Shown here piece by piece: positions 36,094 to 44,677 of a stretch of DNA of 64,000 nt (position 1 is the stretch's first letter; the number at the start of each line of letters is the position of its first letter). The translations under genes and the position numbers were made by a program. The notes beneath the pieces were generated by a model. The model was not told where the DNA came from. It searched no databases and saw only the letters and a program-made list of their open reading frames with translations. Source of the stretch: Phytohabitans rumicis. Lineage in GTDB: Bacteria > Actinomycetota > Actinomycetes > Mycobacteriales > Micromonosporaceae. The DNA is taken from positions 8,981,316 to 9,045,315 of the forward strand of contig NZ_BLPG01000001.1 of NCBI RefSeq assembly GCF_011764445.1, given 5' to 3'.

Positions 36094-36606
36094 ATGACTT
36101 TTTCCCGTGTACGCCCTCCGTTCGTCGCCGACGAGCGCACCCAACTGGTCGGCTGGCTCGACATGCAGCGCGCGATCGTCCAGTGGAAGTGCGCGGGACT
36201 GTCCGAAGAGGACGCCCACCGGCCGGTCCTGCACGCGTCGCCGCTGATGACGATGGCCGGCGTGGTCTCGCACCTGCGCTGGACCGAGCGGACCTGGTTC
36301 GAGGTCCTCTTCCTGGGCCGGCCGGCCGACGGGCCACAGTTCGCGGAGGAGCCCGAAGACGCCGACATGCGGGTGGACGGCGTACCGCTGGCCCAACTGC
36401 TGGACGAGTACGAACGCCAGTGCGCCGCGTCGAACGAGATCATCGCGGCCCACCCGCTGGACGAGGTGGGCAAGCATCCGGACTTCAAGTCGTCCGCCGC
36501 GACCCTGCGCTGGATGGTGATCCACATGGTCGAGGAGACGGCTCGCCACGCCGGCCACCTAGACGCCATCCGCGAACTCCTAGACGGCGAACGCGGCTAC
36601 TACTAA
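36094..36606 (+). CDS. DinB-superfamily protein (DUF664)
   Basis: 170 residues, four-helix DinB fold. Metal-ligand His candidates lie in VVSHLRWTERTWFEV and in HMVEETARHAGHLDAIRELL, the typical DUF664 end. Members include mycothiol-dependent enzymes, but most are uncharacterised. It starts 11 bp after the acyltransferase stop, so it may share its TetR-controlled transcript. It ends before a 619-bp non-coding gap. Confidence 0.9.
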   Translation: MTFSRVRPPFVADERTQLVGWLDMQRAIVQWKCAGLSEEDAHRPVLHASPLMTMAGVVSHLRWTERTWFEVLFLGRPADGPQFAEEPEDADMRVDGVPLAQLLDEYERQCAASNEIIAAHPLDEVGKHPDFKSSAATLRWMVIHMVEETARHAGHLDAIRELLDGERGYY

Positions 36607-36636
36607 CCCCCGCGCCCGCCCGCCGCGACCTCCGTC

Positions 36637-36800
36637 GATCAAGGACCTCCGCCGTCGATCAAGGGCCTCCCGCGCCGGTCAAGGCCGTCCGCGCCGATCA
36701 AGGGCTCCCGCGCCGATCAAGGGCAAAGGGTCGTGCTTGGATCTCCAATCCACGGCCGTTTGCCCTTGATCGACGGTGAAATCCTTGATCGACGCGCCGT
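36637..36800. repeat. 57-bp hairpin element (copy 3) with four tandem half-units
   Basis: Half-units begin near 36637, 36657, 36677 and 36695, about 20 bp apart, with consensus GATCAAGGNCNTCCGCG. The hairpin follows at 36715-36771, then ATCCTTGATCGACGCG. The left arm reads GGGCAAAGGGTCGTG, slightly off the consensus. Confidence 0.88.
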
Positions 36801-36899
36801 GGCGTGCGGCCTGCGCTGCGGGCGCCCGCGCCCCACGCCCCCGGGCCCCGTGCGCAGCGCGCAGCGCGCAGCGGCGCGCGGGCGCGCCTGGCGCTCCGC

Positions 36900-36998
36900 G
36901 ATCAAGGGAATGTCCGTCGATCAAGGGCGAACGGTCGTGCTTTGATCTCCAAACCACGGCCGTTTGCCCTTGATCGGCGAGGGAGCCCTTGATCGACG
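36900..36998. repeat. 57-bp hairpin element (copy 4)
   Basis: One half-unit GATCAAGGGAATGTCCGTC, hairpin 36919-36975 (left arm GGGCGAACGGTCGTG, right arm CACGGCCGTTTGCCC), then CCCTTGATCGACGCG. It is only 128 bp from copy 3. Confidence 0.88.
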
Positions 36999-37152
36999 CG
37001 CCGGGCTCCGCCGGGACGCGCCGGGACGCGCCAGGACGCGGCGGGACGCGGCGGGGACGCGCGGGCCTGCGCAGGGCCGGCGTGCGCCGAGCCTGGCGGT
37101 GGCCGGCGGGTCTGTGACCAAAAGGAACAGAAGGCACTCTCCGATCACAACC

Positions 37153-37166
37153 GTGACCTGGGTCAC
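37153..37166. promoter_or_regulatory. Short dyad upstream of tctC
   Basis: GTGACCTGGGTCAC: a 6-bp inverted repeat with 2-bp spacer, 60 bp before the tctC start. Possible operator for the CitB-type regulator encoded at 41375; no direct evidence. Confidence 0.35.
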
Positions 37167-37225
37167 CGGTCCCACCACGATGTGCCGTAACACGCACGCA
37201 ACATCTGGGACGAGGAGCGACATCG

Positions 37226-38263
37226 GTGATAGAGAGAGCCATTCGGGTACGGCAGGGCGTTCTCGCCTTCGCCGCTGGCGTGCCCCTCGTGCTCGGCGCC
37301 ACGGCGTGCGCCGACGGCGGCAACAGCGTCGGTACGAAGTCCGAGACGGTGGAGTACCCCACCAGCACGATCCGGATCATGGCGCCGGCCTCCCCGGGCG
37401 GCGGCTGGGACCTGACCGCGCGCACCATGCAGAAGAGCCTCAAGGATGCCAGCATCACCTCGCAGGCCGTCGAGGTCGACAACGTGGCCGGCGCGGCCGG
37501 GACGATCGGGCTGGCGCAGCTGGTCAGCAAGCACAAGGCCGACCCGCACCGGCTGATGGTGACCGGCCTGGTCATGGTCGGCGGCGTGGTGACCAACAAG
37601 TCCGCGGTCAGCCTGTCGCAGACCACGCCGATCGCGACGCTCACCGCCGAGGCCGAGGTCATCGTGGTGCCGAGCAAGTCGAAGTACAAGACGCTGCAGG
37701 AGCTCGTCGCCGACCTCAAGGCCGACCCGTCGTCGATCAACTGGGGTGGCGGCTCGGCCGGCGGCACCGACCAGATCCTCGTCGGGCTGCTGGCCAAGGC
37801 GGCCGGTGTCGACCCGAAGCTGGCCAAGTACACCCCGTACTCCGGTGGCGGCGAGACCAAGGCCGCGCTGCTGTCCGGCGACCTTTCGGTGGGCGTGTCC
37901 AGCGTCAGCGAATTCAAGGATCTGGTGAAGGACGGCCAGGTGCGGGCCCTCGCGGTCTCCGGTGCGAAGGGCGTCGACGCCGGCGCCGGCACGCCGGCAC
38001 CCACGATCAAAGAGGCCGGGTACGACGTGGAGCTGATGAACTGGCGCGGCGTCGTGGCCCCGCCCGACGTCACCGACGCCCAGCGGCAGGCCATCGTGTC
38101 CATGGTGGACAAGCTGCACCAGTCGCTGCCGTGGCAGCAGGTGCTGACCGACCAGGGCTGGGAGGACTTCTACAAGAGCGGCGACGAGGCCAAGCAGTTC
38201 TTCGAGAGCGAGACCACCCGGATCACCGCCGTGCTGAGCGAGATCGGGCTGGCCAGCAAATGA
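37226..38263 (+). CDS. tctC: Tripartite tricarboxylate transporter substrate-binding lipoprotein
   Basis: 345 residues, GTG start. Lipobox LGATAC (C28) anchors it outside the membrane. The TctC/BugT fold is seen in IRIMAPASPGGGWDLTARTM, NVAGAAGTIGLAQL, PSSINWGGGSAGGTDQI and MNWRGVVAPPDVTDAQRQAI. It binds a carboxylate (citrate, tricarballylate, terephthalate or similar) and feeds the TctAB permease. First gene of tctCBA; its stop overlaps the tctB start (ATGA). Ligand not deducible from sequence. Confidence 0.92.
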   Translation: MIERAIRVRQGVLAFAAGVPLVLGATACADGGNSVGTKSETVEYPTSTIRIMAPASPGGGWDLTARTMQKSLKDASITSQAVEVDNVAGAAGTIGLAQLVSKHKADPHRLMVTGLVMVGGVVTNKSAVSLSQTTPIATLTAEAEVIVVPSKSKYKTLQELVADLKADPSSINWGGGSAGGTDQILVGLLAKAAGVDPKLAKYTPYSGGGETKAALLSGDLSVGVSSVSEFKDLVKDGQVRALAVSGAKGVDAGAGTPAPTIKEAGYDVELMNWRGVVAPPDVTDAQRQAIVSMVDKLHQSLPWQQVLTDQGWEDFYKSGDEAKQFFESETTRITAVLSEIGLASK

Positions 38264-38796
38264 GCATCACCGACGAACGTCCGAAGGGGACGGTGGCTGA
38301 CACCGTCCCCTCGGGGCGTGCGCCGATCGGGCCGCGCGTGCTCGGCGGGGTCGTACTGCTCGCCGGCCTGGGCCTGCTGGCCCAAGCGATCGGCGAGGCG
38401 GTCGAGCGTGGCATCACAGTGGACGGTCCGCGGCTGGCGCCCCTCATCGTCACCAGCGGTTGGGTGGCACTCGCGACGGCGTACCTCATCCAGGCGTGGA
38501 AGGCGAAGCCGGCGCAGGACGACGGCGAAAGCGCCGCGCGGACGTCGTGGTTCGTCCCGGCGGCCCTGATGGTCGCGCTGGTGGGCTACGCGCTGGTGCT
38601 GGAGTACACAGTGGTCGGTTATGTGCCCGCCACGGCGGTGTTCTTCGTCGTGGCTGCCCGGCTGCTGAGCAGCCGGCCGGTCCGCGAGGTCATCCTGCGC
38701 GACATCGTGGTCGCGCTGGGCCTGTCGCTGGTCATCTACCTTGCCTTCACCCGGTTCCTGGACATCCAGCTCCCCGCCGGAGTGCTACCGATATGA
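38260..38796 (+). CDS. tctB: Tripartite tricarboxylate transporter small membrane subunit
   Basis: 178 residues with four predicted helices ([70 protein letters not shown]), matching TctB. It carries a hydrophilic N-terminus. It partners the large TctA subunit. Both ends overlap neighbours by 4 bp, showing tight translational coupling. Confidence 0.92.
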   Translation: MSITDERPKGTVADTVPSGRAPIGPRVLGGVVLLAGLGLLAQAIGEAVERGITVDGPRLAPLIVTSGWVALATAYLIQAWKAKPAQDDGESAARTSWFVPAALMVALVGYALVLEYTVVGYVPATAVFFVVAARLLSSRPVREVILRDIVVALGLSLVIYLAFTRFLDIQLPAGVLPI

Positions 38797-40331
38797 GCTT
38801 CCTGCCCAACCTCTTCGACGGCTTCGGCGCCGTGCTCACCCCGGAGAACCTGCTCTTCGCGGCCATCGGGGTGACGATCGGCACGCTCGTGGGCGTGCTG
38901 CCCGGCATCGGTCCCGCGCTGACCATCGCGCTGCTGCTGCCGCTGACCTTCAACATGAACGACCCGGTGGGCGCGCTCATCATGTTCGCCGGCATCTACG
39001 CCGGCGCCATGTACGGCGGGTCCACCACCTCGATCCTGCTCAACACGCCGGGCGAGTCCGCGTCGGTCGCTACCTCCATCGAGGGCTATCAGATGGCCCG
39101 GCGCGGGCGGGCGCGGGCGGCGCTGGCCACCGCCGCCATCGGGTCCTTTGTGGCCGGAACCATCTCGACGGTGCTGCTGAGCCTGCTCGCGGTGCCGATG
39201 GCGAAGTTCGCGGTGATGTTCCGGGCCGCGGACTACTTCGCGCTCGCCGTGCTCGCCCTGGTGGCGGTCACCGCGCTGGTCGGCCGGTCGATGGTACGCG
39301 GACTGATGTCGCTGAGCCTGGGCCTGTTCTTCGGCCTGGTGGGCATCGACTCACTGACCGGTCAGGCAAGGTTCACGTTCGGCTCGGTGAACCTGCTCGA
39401 CGGCGTCAACATGGTGGTCGTCATCGTCGGGCTCTTCGCGATCGGCGAGACGCTGTACATCGCCAGCCGGCTGCGCGACCTGCCCGCGACCGTGGCGCCG
39501 CTGGAGCCGGCGCGCGGGTTCGCGTGGCTGACCCGCTCGGACTGGAGCCGGTCCTGGCGCCCGTGGCTGCGCGGTACGGCGCTGGGCTTCCCGTTCGGCG
39601 CGCTGCCCTCGGGCGGAGCCGAGCTGCCCACGTTCCTGTCGTACACGTACGAGAAGAAGCGGTCGCGCAACCGGGAGGAGTTCGGCAGCGGCGCCATCGA
39701 GGGTGTCGCCGGCCCGGAGGCGGCCAACAACGCGTCGTTCTCCGGCGTGCTCGTGCCGCTGCTGACGCTGGGCATCCCGACGTCGGCCACGGCCGCGGTG
39801 ATGCTGGCCGCGTTCCAGATCTTCAACGTGCAGCCCGGGCCCGACCTCTTCGAGGAGGGCAGCCCGCTGGTGTGGGCGCTCATCGCGTCCCTGTACGTCG
39901 GCAACGTGCTGCTGCTGTTGCTCAACCTGCCGCTGATCCGGGTGTGGGTGAAGGTGCTGCAGGTGCCGCGGCCGGTGCTGTACGCGTCGATCCTGGTCTT
40001 CGCGACCCTCGGCGTGTACGCGGTGTCCGGCAGCATCTTCCAGGTGCTGCTGGCGTACGGCATCGGCGTCATCGGATTCTTCATGCGCCGGTACGACTTC
40101 CCGATCGCGCCGGTCATCCTCGGACTGATCCTCGGCCCGATGATGGAGGAGCAGTTCCGCCGGGCGCTGGGGCTGGCCAACGGGGACTTCACCGTCTTCG
40201 TGAGCAGGCCGCTCACCACGGTCCTGCTGTCGCTCGCGGTGCTGGCGGTCCTCGTGCCGTACGCCCCGCGGGTCGTCGCCCGGATCCGCGGCGGCCAGGC
40301 CACCAAGATCGCCCTGGCCGAGGACGACTGA
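38793..40331 (+). CDS. tctA: Tripartite tricarboxylate transporter large membrane subunit
   Basis: 512 residues, about 11-12 helices. Signature TctA stretches: [20 protein letters not shown] (about 30-49), [40 protein letters not shown] and a second PGP-like segment [19 protein letters not shown]. It moves the carboxylate supplied by TctC, probably driven by an ion gradient. Start ATG overlaps the tctB stop. A hairpin element lies downstream and may end or insulate the transcript. Confidence 0.94.
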   Translation: MSFLPNLFDGFGAVLTPENLLFAAIGVTIGTLVGVLPGIGPALTIALLLPLTFNMNDPVGALIMFAGIYAGAMYGGSTTSILLNTPGESASVATSIEGYQMARRGRARAALATAAIGSFVAGTISTVLLSLLAVPMAKFAVMFRAADYFALAVLALVAVTALVGRSMVRGLMSLSLGLFFGLVGIDSLTGQARFTFGSVNLLDGVNMVVVIVGLFAIGETLYIASRLRDLPATVAPLEPARGFAWLTRSDWSRSWRPWLRGTALGFPFGALPSGGAELPTFLSYTYEKKRSRNREEFGSGAIEGVAGPEAANNASFSGVLVPLLTLGIPTSATAAVMLAAFQIFNVQPGPDLFEEGSPLVWALIASLYVGNVLLLLLNLPLIRVWVKVLQVPRPVLYASILVFATLGVYAVSGSIFQVLLAYGIGVIGFFMRRYDFPIAPVILGLILGPMMEEQFRRALGLANGDFTVFVSRPLTTVLLSLAVLAVLVPYAPRVVARIRGGQATKIALAEDD

Positions 40332-40421
40332 GCCGGTCGACGCGTTCGCGGCTCACGCGGCGCGCTCGTCACGCGCTCGCTTGCCGCGCGGCGCGCTCGC
40401 CGGTCACGTGGCGCGCTCGTC

Positions 40422-40522
40422 GATCAAGGACTTCTGCGTCGATCAAGGGCAAACGGTCGTGGAATGGAGATCAAACCACGGCCGTTCGCCCTTGATCGAC
40501 GGGCAAGCCCTTGATCGGCGCG
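40422..40522. repeat. 57-bp hairpin element (copy 5)
   Basis: Half-unit GATCAAGGACTTCTGCGTC at 40422, hairpin 40441-40497 (left arm GGGCAAACGGTCGTG; right arm CACGGCCGTTCGCCC), then GCAAGCCCTTGATCGGCGCG. Between the convergent tctA and a membrane-protein gene. Confidence 0.9.
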
Positions 40523-40575
40523 GGCCAGCCCCGCGGCGCGGCCACGCCGCGCGGGCCCCGGGAGGGTGGGGCCGC

Positions 40576-41216
40576 TCAGTGGGTACGGCCTGGGGCTGGG
40601 CGGGCTCGCCACAGCGCGATCGCCAGCCACACGCAGCCGGCGCCGAGCAGTACGCCGTGCGCGATCCGGACCGGCGCGGGCGTGAAGAACTGGGGAGGAA
40701 CAGCGCGAACCCGACCGCGAAGAGCACGCCGCTGGCGCGGGGCAGGACGAGGGAGCGGCGCACCGCGAGGGCGGCCAGCACCGCGCCGGCGGCCAGCGCG
40801 AGCAGCCCGGCGGCGAAGAGGGTGACCGCGACCGGGTGGTAGCGGAACGCGTCGACGGTGCCGAGCAGGTCGAAGCGCTGGCCGTCCCGGTACTGCTCGG
40901 CGATGGCGTGCAGGCCGAAGTCCTCGGCGCCGTAGTACGGCAGGGTCAGTCCGGCGCCGATCCAGGTGGTGACCACGGCGGCGTGCGCGAGGCCGCCACC
41001 GATCGTGTCCCGCAGGGCGAGCAGGCCGAGCGCCACGAGGATGAAACCGAGCATTGCGAACAGATGCGCGGCCACCCATGCCCCCGAACTGATGGACGCG
41101 ACGGCTCCGTCCACCGTGGACTCGTCGTGCCACGGCCGAACGGCGGGATAGAGAACAAACAGGACACCCGCGACAGCGAGCGCGATGGCACCGACGGCAG
41201 CCTGGCTAGTCTTCAT
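40576..41216 (-). CDS. Hypothetical multi-pass membrane protein, frameshifted
   Basis: About 213 residues after correction. Helices include VGAIALAVAGVLFVLYPAVR, AHLFAMLGFILVALGLLAL, VTLFAAGLLALAAGAVLAAL and a last one, AHGVLLGAGCVWLAIALW, seen only after adding a base to the G-run 40692-40695 (LFLPQFFTPAPVRIAHG). No enzymatic motif. Similar proteins of unknown role are common in actinobacteria. It converges on tctA with a hairpin element between. Confidence 0.7.
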
Positions 41217-41266
41217 AGCCTAAAAGCTAACCCCATTAGCCAGCGACGTCAACCCGGGCGTCCATC

Positions 41267-41321
41267 GATCATGAAGTTGTCCCCAGGGAGAGCGCTCTCT
41301 GATCACGACAACTTCATGATC
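41267..41321. repeat. 15-bp perfect inverted repeat (GATCATGAAGTTGTC)
   Basis: Arms at 41267-41281 and 41307-41321, 25-nt loop that itself contains AGAGCGCTCT. It lies in the gap between the membrane-protein start and the end of the response-regulator gene. Likely a terminator-like hairpin for the leftward kinase/regulator pair, or a mobile palindrome. Confidence 0.7.
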
Positions 41322-41374
41322 ACCGGGGCGAAGGGTCAACGGACACGGGCAGGCGGGGAACGGGGCAAAAAGGA

Positions 41375-42052
41375 TCAGCGGGAGGAGGAAACCCAGTGGT
41401 AGCGGCGTTCGGGGCGGCCGGTGCCGCCGTAGCGCAGGCGGACCTCGGCCTTGCCGGCGGCGACGAAGTACTCCAGGTAGCGCCGCGTGCTGACCCGGGA
41501 CAGGCCGGCGCGTTCCGCGCACTCGGCGGCGGACAGGTCGCCGGCACTGTCCCGCAGCACCCGGCCGACCAGCTCGGCGGTCGGCGGCGTGAGCCCCTTG
41601 GGCAGGCTGACCTGGGCCGGCCGCAGCGCACCGAAGAGCCGGTCGACGTCGTCCTGGCCGACCTCGCCGGCGCCGGCGAGCTGGCGGTGGGCGGCCGTGT
41701 ACCGCTCCAGGTGCTCGCGCAGCGTGTCGAAGGTGAACGGCTTGATCAGGTAGTGCACGACGCCGCCGCGCAGCGCCGTGCGTACCGTGTCGACGTCCCG
41801 CGCGGCGGTGACCGCCATGACGTCCGACTCGGCGGTGGAGTCGCGCAGCCGGCGCAGCACGTCCAGCCCGGACATGTCGGGCAGGTAGATGTCGAGCAGG
41901 ACCAGATCCGGGCGTAGTCGCGAAGCCTCGGTGAGCGCGTCGGCGCCGGTGTGCGCGGTGCCGACCACCGTGAAGCCCGGCACCCGGCCCACGAATCCGG
42001 CGTGCACCTTCGCCACCATGAAGTCGTCGTCGACGACCAGCACCCGGATCAT
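41375..42052 (-). CDS. CitB/DctR-type response regulator
   Basis: 225 residues. Receiver domain: IRVLVVDDDFMVAKVHAGFV, phospho-Asp in VLLDIYLPDMSG, VTAARDVDTVRTALRGGVVH, Lys of YLIKPFTF. C-terminal HTH of the CitB/DpiA kind (SAAECAERAGLSRVSTRRYL with EYFVAAGKAEV). Works with the kinase upstream (ATGA overlap). By position it should control the adjacent tripartite transporter, as CitAB/TctDE systems do. Confidence 0.92.
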   Translation of the reverse strand: MIRVLVVDDDFMVAKVHAGFVGRVPGFTVVGTAHTGADALTEASRLRPDLVLLDIYLPDMSGLDVLRRLRDSTAESDVMAVTAARDVDTVRTALRGGVVHYLIKPFTFDTLREHLERYTAAHRQLAGAGEVGQDDVDRLFGALRPAQVSLPKGLTPPTAELVGRVLRDSAGDLSAAECAERAGLSRVSTRRYLEYFVAAGKAEVRLRYGGTGRPERRYHWVSSSR

Positions 42053-43626
42053 GGCAGCACCGCCCGTACCGAGGCGAGCGGGATCCGCGCGGTGAACGTC
42101 GACCCGGCCACCTCGACCGACCCGCCGCGCCGGGAGCAGACCAGCCGGATCAGGGCGAGCCCGAGGCCGTGGTGGCCGGCCGCGGCCTTGGTCGTGTACC
42201 CCTGCTGGAACACCTCTTGCACCAGCTCCGGCGCGATCCCGGCACCGGAGTCGCGGACCACCACGAGCACGTCGCCGCCGTCGGCGGTCAGCTCGACCTC
42301 CACCCAACCCCCACTTCCGACCGCGTCGTACGCGTTGTCGACCAGGTTGCCGACGACCGTCACCAGGTCGGCCGACAGCCCTTCGTCGACCGGCGGCATC
42401 TCCGAACGCGGCGAGATGATCAGCTGGATGCCCTGCTCGGCGGCGAGGCTGGCCTTGGCGATGAGCAGCGCGGCCAGCGCCGGATCCGGCACCCGCGAGG
42501 TGACGTCGCTGGTCAGCTCCGCGAGCGCCCGGCTGGCCCGGCTGATGTACCGGGCCACCTCGTCGAACTCGCCCAGCTCGACCAGCCCGGCGATGGTGTG
42601 CAGCCGGTTGGTGAACTCGTGCGCCTGCGCCCGCAGCGTGTCCGTGGTGTGCCGGCTCAGGTCGAGCTCGCGGCGCAGCGCGGTCAGCTCGGTCCGGTCG
42701 CGCAGCGTGGTCACCGACCCGACGCGCCGGCCGCGCACCATCACCGGCATCCGGTTCAGCACGAGCACCCGGCCGGCCCGCAGGCCGATCTGGTCGGCGC
42801 CGGCGGCCTGCCCGGTGAGTACGTCCAGCAGGCGCGGTTCCAGCTTCAGCGCGTGCAGCGACCGCCCGACCGCGTCGTCCGGCAGGTCCAGCAGCCGGAT
42901 CGCCTCGTCGTTGACCAGGGTCACCCGGTCCGCCGCGTCGCTGCCGAGCACGCCCTCCCGGATGCCGTGCAGCATGGCCTCCCGCTGCTCCACCAGGCCG
43001 GTGATCTCGCGCGGTTCCAGGCCCAGCGTCTGCCGCTTGACCCGGCGGGCCAGCAGCCATGACCCGAGGACGCCCAGCGCGGTGCCCAGCAGCAGGTACG
43101 TCAGCAGGTCGGTGGCCGCGTCGGCGAGCTGCTCCGGCCAGGTCGGGTACTCCTGGCCGACCACGACCAGGCCGACCAGCTCGCGGTCCTCGCCGAGCAC
43201 CGGCACGTGCGCGACGAGGGCGCTCCCCACCACGCCCACCCAGGACTTGCCCGCCTTGACCGTGCTGCCGCCGAGGGGCACCGTCTGGCTGCGGTCGAGC
43301 CCGGTCAGCAGCACCCCGCCTGCGTCGGCGATCAGGACGAACGACGCACCGGACACGCTTCTGGCCGTCTCCGCCTCGGCGGACAATCGCTCGAAGTTGA
43401 CTGACGACTCAGACAGCTCCTGGCGTACCGTCGCGTTTGCCGCCACGGTCTCCGCGACGGACCGCAACTGGCGGCCCTCGCCGGACCGGAAGCGGGCATC
43501 GGCCTGGGCGACCGAGACGGCCGCGACCGCGCCCACCACCAGCAGCACGATCCCGAGCTGCAGGAGCAGGAACTGCCGGGCGAGGGACAGGCGCCACGGT
43601 CGACGGAGAAGGCTGGTAGGCAACAT
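42049..43626 (-). CDS. CitA/DcuS-type sensor histidine kinase
   Basis: About 525 residues from ATG 43626; a GTG at 43656 would add ten and leave only 20 bp to the divergent tctC2. Helix 1 (FLLLQLGIVLLVVGAVAAVS), an extracytoplasmic sensor domain of about 130 residues (including ASFVLIADAGGVLLTGLDRS), helix 2 (LLTYLLLGTALGVLGSWLL), a PAS domain, phospho-His in QAHEFTNRLHTIAGLVELGE, N-box GNLVDNAYDAVG and GHHGLGLALIRLVCSRRGG. This is the domain order of CitA/DcuS sensors for C4/C6 carboxylates. Divergent from an orphan TctC that may present ligand to it. Confidence 0.92.
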   Translation of the reverse strand: MLPTSLLRRPWRLSLARQFLLLQLGIVLLVVGAVAAVSVAQADARFRSGEGRQLRSVAETVAANATVRQELSESSVNFERLSAEAETARSVSGASFVLIADAGGVLLTGLDRSQTVPLGGSTVKAGKSWVGVVGSALVAHVPVLGEDRELVGLVVVGQEYPTWPEQLADAATDLLTYLLLGTALGVLGSWLLARRVKRQTLGLEPREITGLVEQREAMLHGIREGVLGSDAADRVTLVNDEAIRLLDLPDDAVGRSLHALKLEPRLLDVLTGQAAGADQIGLRAGRVLVLNRMPVMVRGRRVGSVTTLRDRTELTALRRELDLSRHTTDTLRAQAHEFTNRLHTIAGLVELGEFDEVARYISRASRALAELTSDVTSRVPDPALAALLIAKASLAAEQGIQLIISPRSEMPPVDEGLSADLVTVVGNLVDNAYDAVGSGGWVEVELTADGGDVLVVVRDSGAGIAPELVQEVFQQGYTTKAAAGHHGLGLALIRLVCSRRGGSVEVAGSTFTARIPLASVRAVLP

Positions 43627-43676
43627 GCTGGAAACAGCAAACTGCCCGAAGGTCACAAGAGCAAGAGGGGGTACCC

Positions 43677-44615
43677 ATGCGACGCCGTGCCGTGCTCGCG
43701 GCCGCCGCGCTGCTGGCCGGCGGCTGCGGCTCGCGCGGCGCCGGGTCCGCGGACCTGCGGATCATGGTGCCCAACGCGCCCGGCAGCGGGTACGACATCA
43801 CGGCGCGCACGGTCGCGCGGGCGCTCGACGCGGCGCGGATCGTGCGTGATCCCGAGGTCTTCAACCTGCCCGGCGCGAGCGGCACGGTCGGCCTGCAGCG
43901 CCTGGTGTACGAGCGCGGCAACGGCGACCTCATGATGCTGATGGGACTGGGCGTGGTCGGTGCCCAGCAGACCGAACAGGCGCGCGCGAGGCTGAGCGAC
44001 ACCACCCCGATCGCGCGGCTCATCGAGGAGCCGGCGCTGGTCGTGGTGCCGAACGCGGCCCCGTACCGGACACTTGCCGACCTGATTACGGCGTGGCGGG
44101 CCAACCCGGCGGCGACCCCGGCCGGCGGCGGCTCCAGCGTGGCCGGGCCGGATCACCTGGCGCTGATGCTGATGGCCGAGGCGGCGGGCATCGCCCCGGC
44201 CCGGGTCAACTACGCCAGCTTCGACGGTGGGGGAGACCTGCTGGCGGCGGTGTTCCGGGGGGTGGTCGCGTTCGGCGTGTCGGGGATCGGCGAGACGGTC
44301 GACCAGGTGCGATCGAACCAGTTGCGGGTGCTCGCGGTGACCAGCCCGGCCCGGATCCCCGGCGTCGACGCACCGACGCTGCGCGAGGTCGGCGTCGACG
44401 TGGTCTTCGCCAACTGGCGCGGCCTGGTCGCCCCGCCCGACCTGAGCGGGGACGACCGGGCCGCCCTCCGCGAGGTGGTGTCTCACCTGCACGGCTCGGC
44501 GGAGTGGCGGGACGCGCTGTCCCGCAACGGCTGGACCGACGCCTACCTGGCGGACGACGCCTTCGGCACCTTCATCGCCGCGGAGAACGCCCGCATCGCC
44601 GCCGTCCGCTCGTAG
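43677..44615 (+). CDS. Orphan TctC-family substrate-binding lipoprotein
   Basis: 312 residues. Lipobox LLAGGC (C17). Fold markers: DLRIMVPNAPGSGYDITART, NLPGASGTVGLQRLVYERG, PAGGGSSVAGPDHLALMLMA and FANWRGLVAPPDLSGDDRAA. It is distinct from the tctC at 37226. A good ribosome site (AAGAGGGGG) precedes the ATG. There is no permease next to it: it is divergent from the CitA-type kinase, so it may be a co-sensor or an alternate binding protein for the same TctAB. Confidence 0.9.
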   Translation: MRRRAVLAAAALLAGGCGSRGAGSADLRIMVPNAPGSGYDITARTVARALDAARIVRDPEVFNLPGASGTVGLQRLVYERGNGDLMMLMGLGVVGAQQTEQARARLSDTTPIARLIEEPALVVVPNAAPYRTLADLITAWRANPAATPAGGGSSVAGPDHLALMLMAEAAGIAPARVNYASFDGGGDLLAAVFRGVVAFGVSGIGETVDQVRSNQLRVLAVTSPARIPGVDAPTLREVGVDVVFANWRGLVAPPDLSGDDRAALREVVSHLHGSAEWRDALSRNGWTDAYLADDAFGTFIAAENARIAAVRS

Positions 44616-44619
44616 CCGC

Positions 44620-44677
44620 GTGATCATGGGGTGTGCAGCAGCTAACGGACGATTTCTGCTGCACACCCCATGATCAC
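44620..44677. terminator. 22-bp perfect inverted repeat between convergent genes
   Basis: Arms at 44620-44641 and 44656-44677 (outer GTGATCATGGGGTGTGCAGC...), loop 14 nt. No U-run follows on either strand. It contains the stop codon of the leftward membrane-protein gene (44674-44676). It is strong enough to act as a bidirectional terminator; its GATCATG outer end also resembles the hairpin at 41267. Confidence 0.7.

Larger units (their letters stand above)
36607..37225. other. 619-bp non-coding gap with repeats and transporter promoter region
   Basis: No credible gene. It holds two 57-bp hairpin elements with tandem half-units, a GC-extreme stretch (36810-36900, GCGC-rich), a run of CGGGACGCG-like repeats (37010-37065), and the upstream region of tctC with a short dyad at 37153. 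Confidence 0.7.

Noticed and set aside
36637-36998. CRISPR-like array of short repeats
   Set aside because: Units of about 20 bp are contiguous with no unique spacers and lead into hairpins; the same unit is dispersed at six loci, so this is a palindromic repeat family.
44620-44677. Riboswitch or small RNA
   Set aside because: A simple 22-bp stem with a 14-nt loop between convergent genes; no conserved aptamer features.
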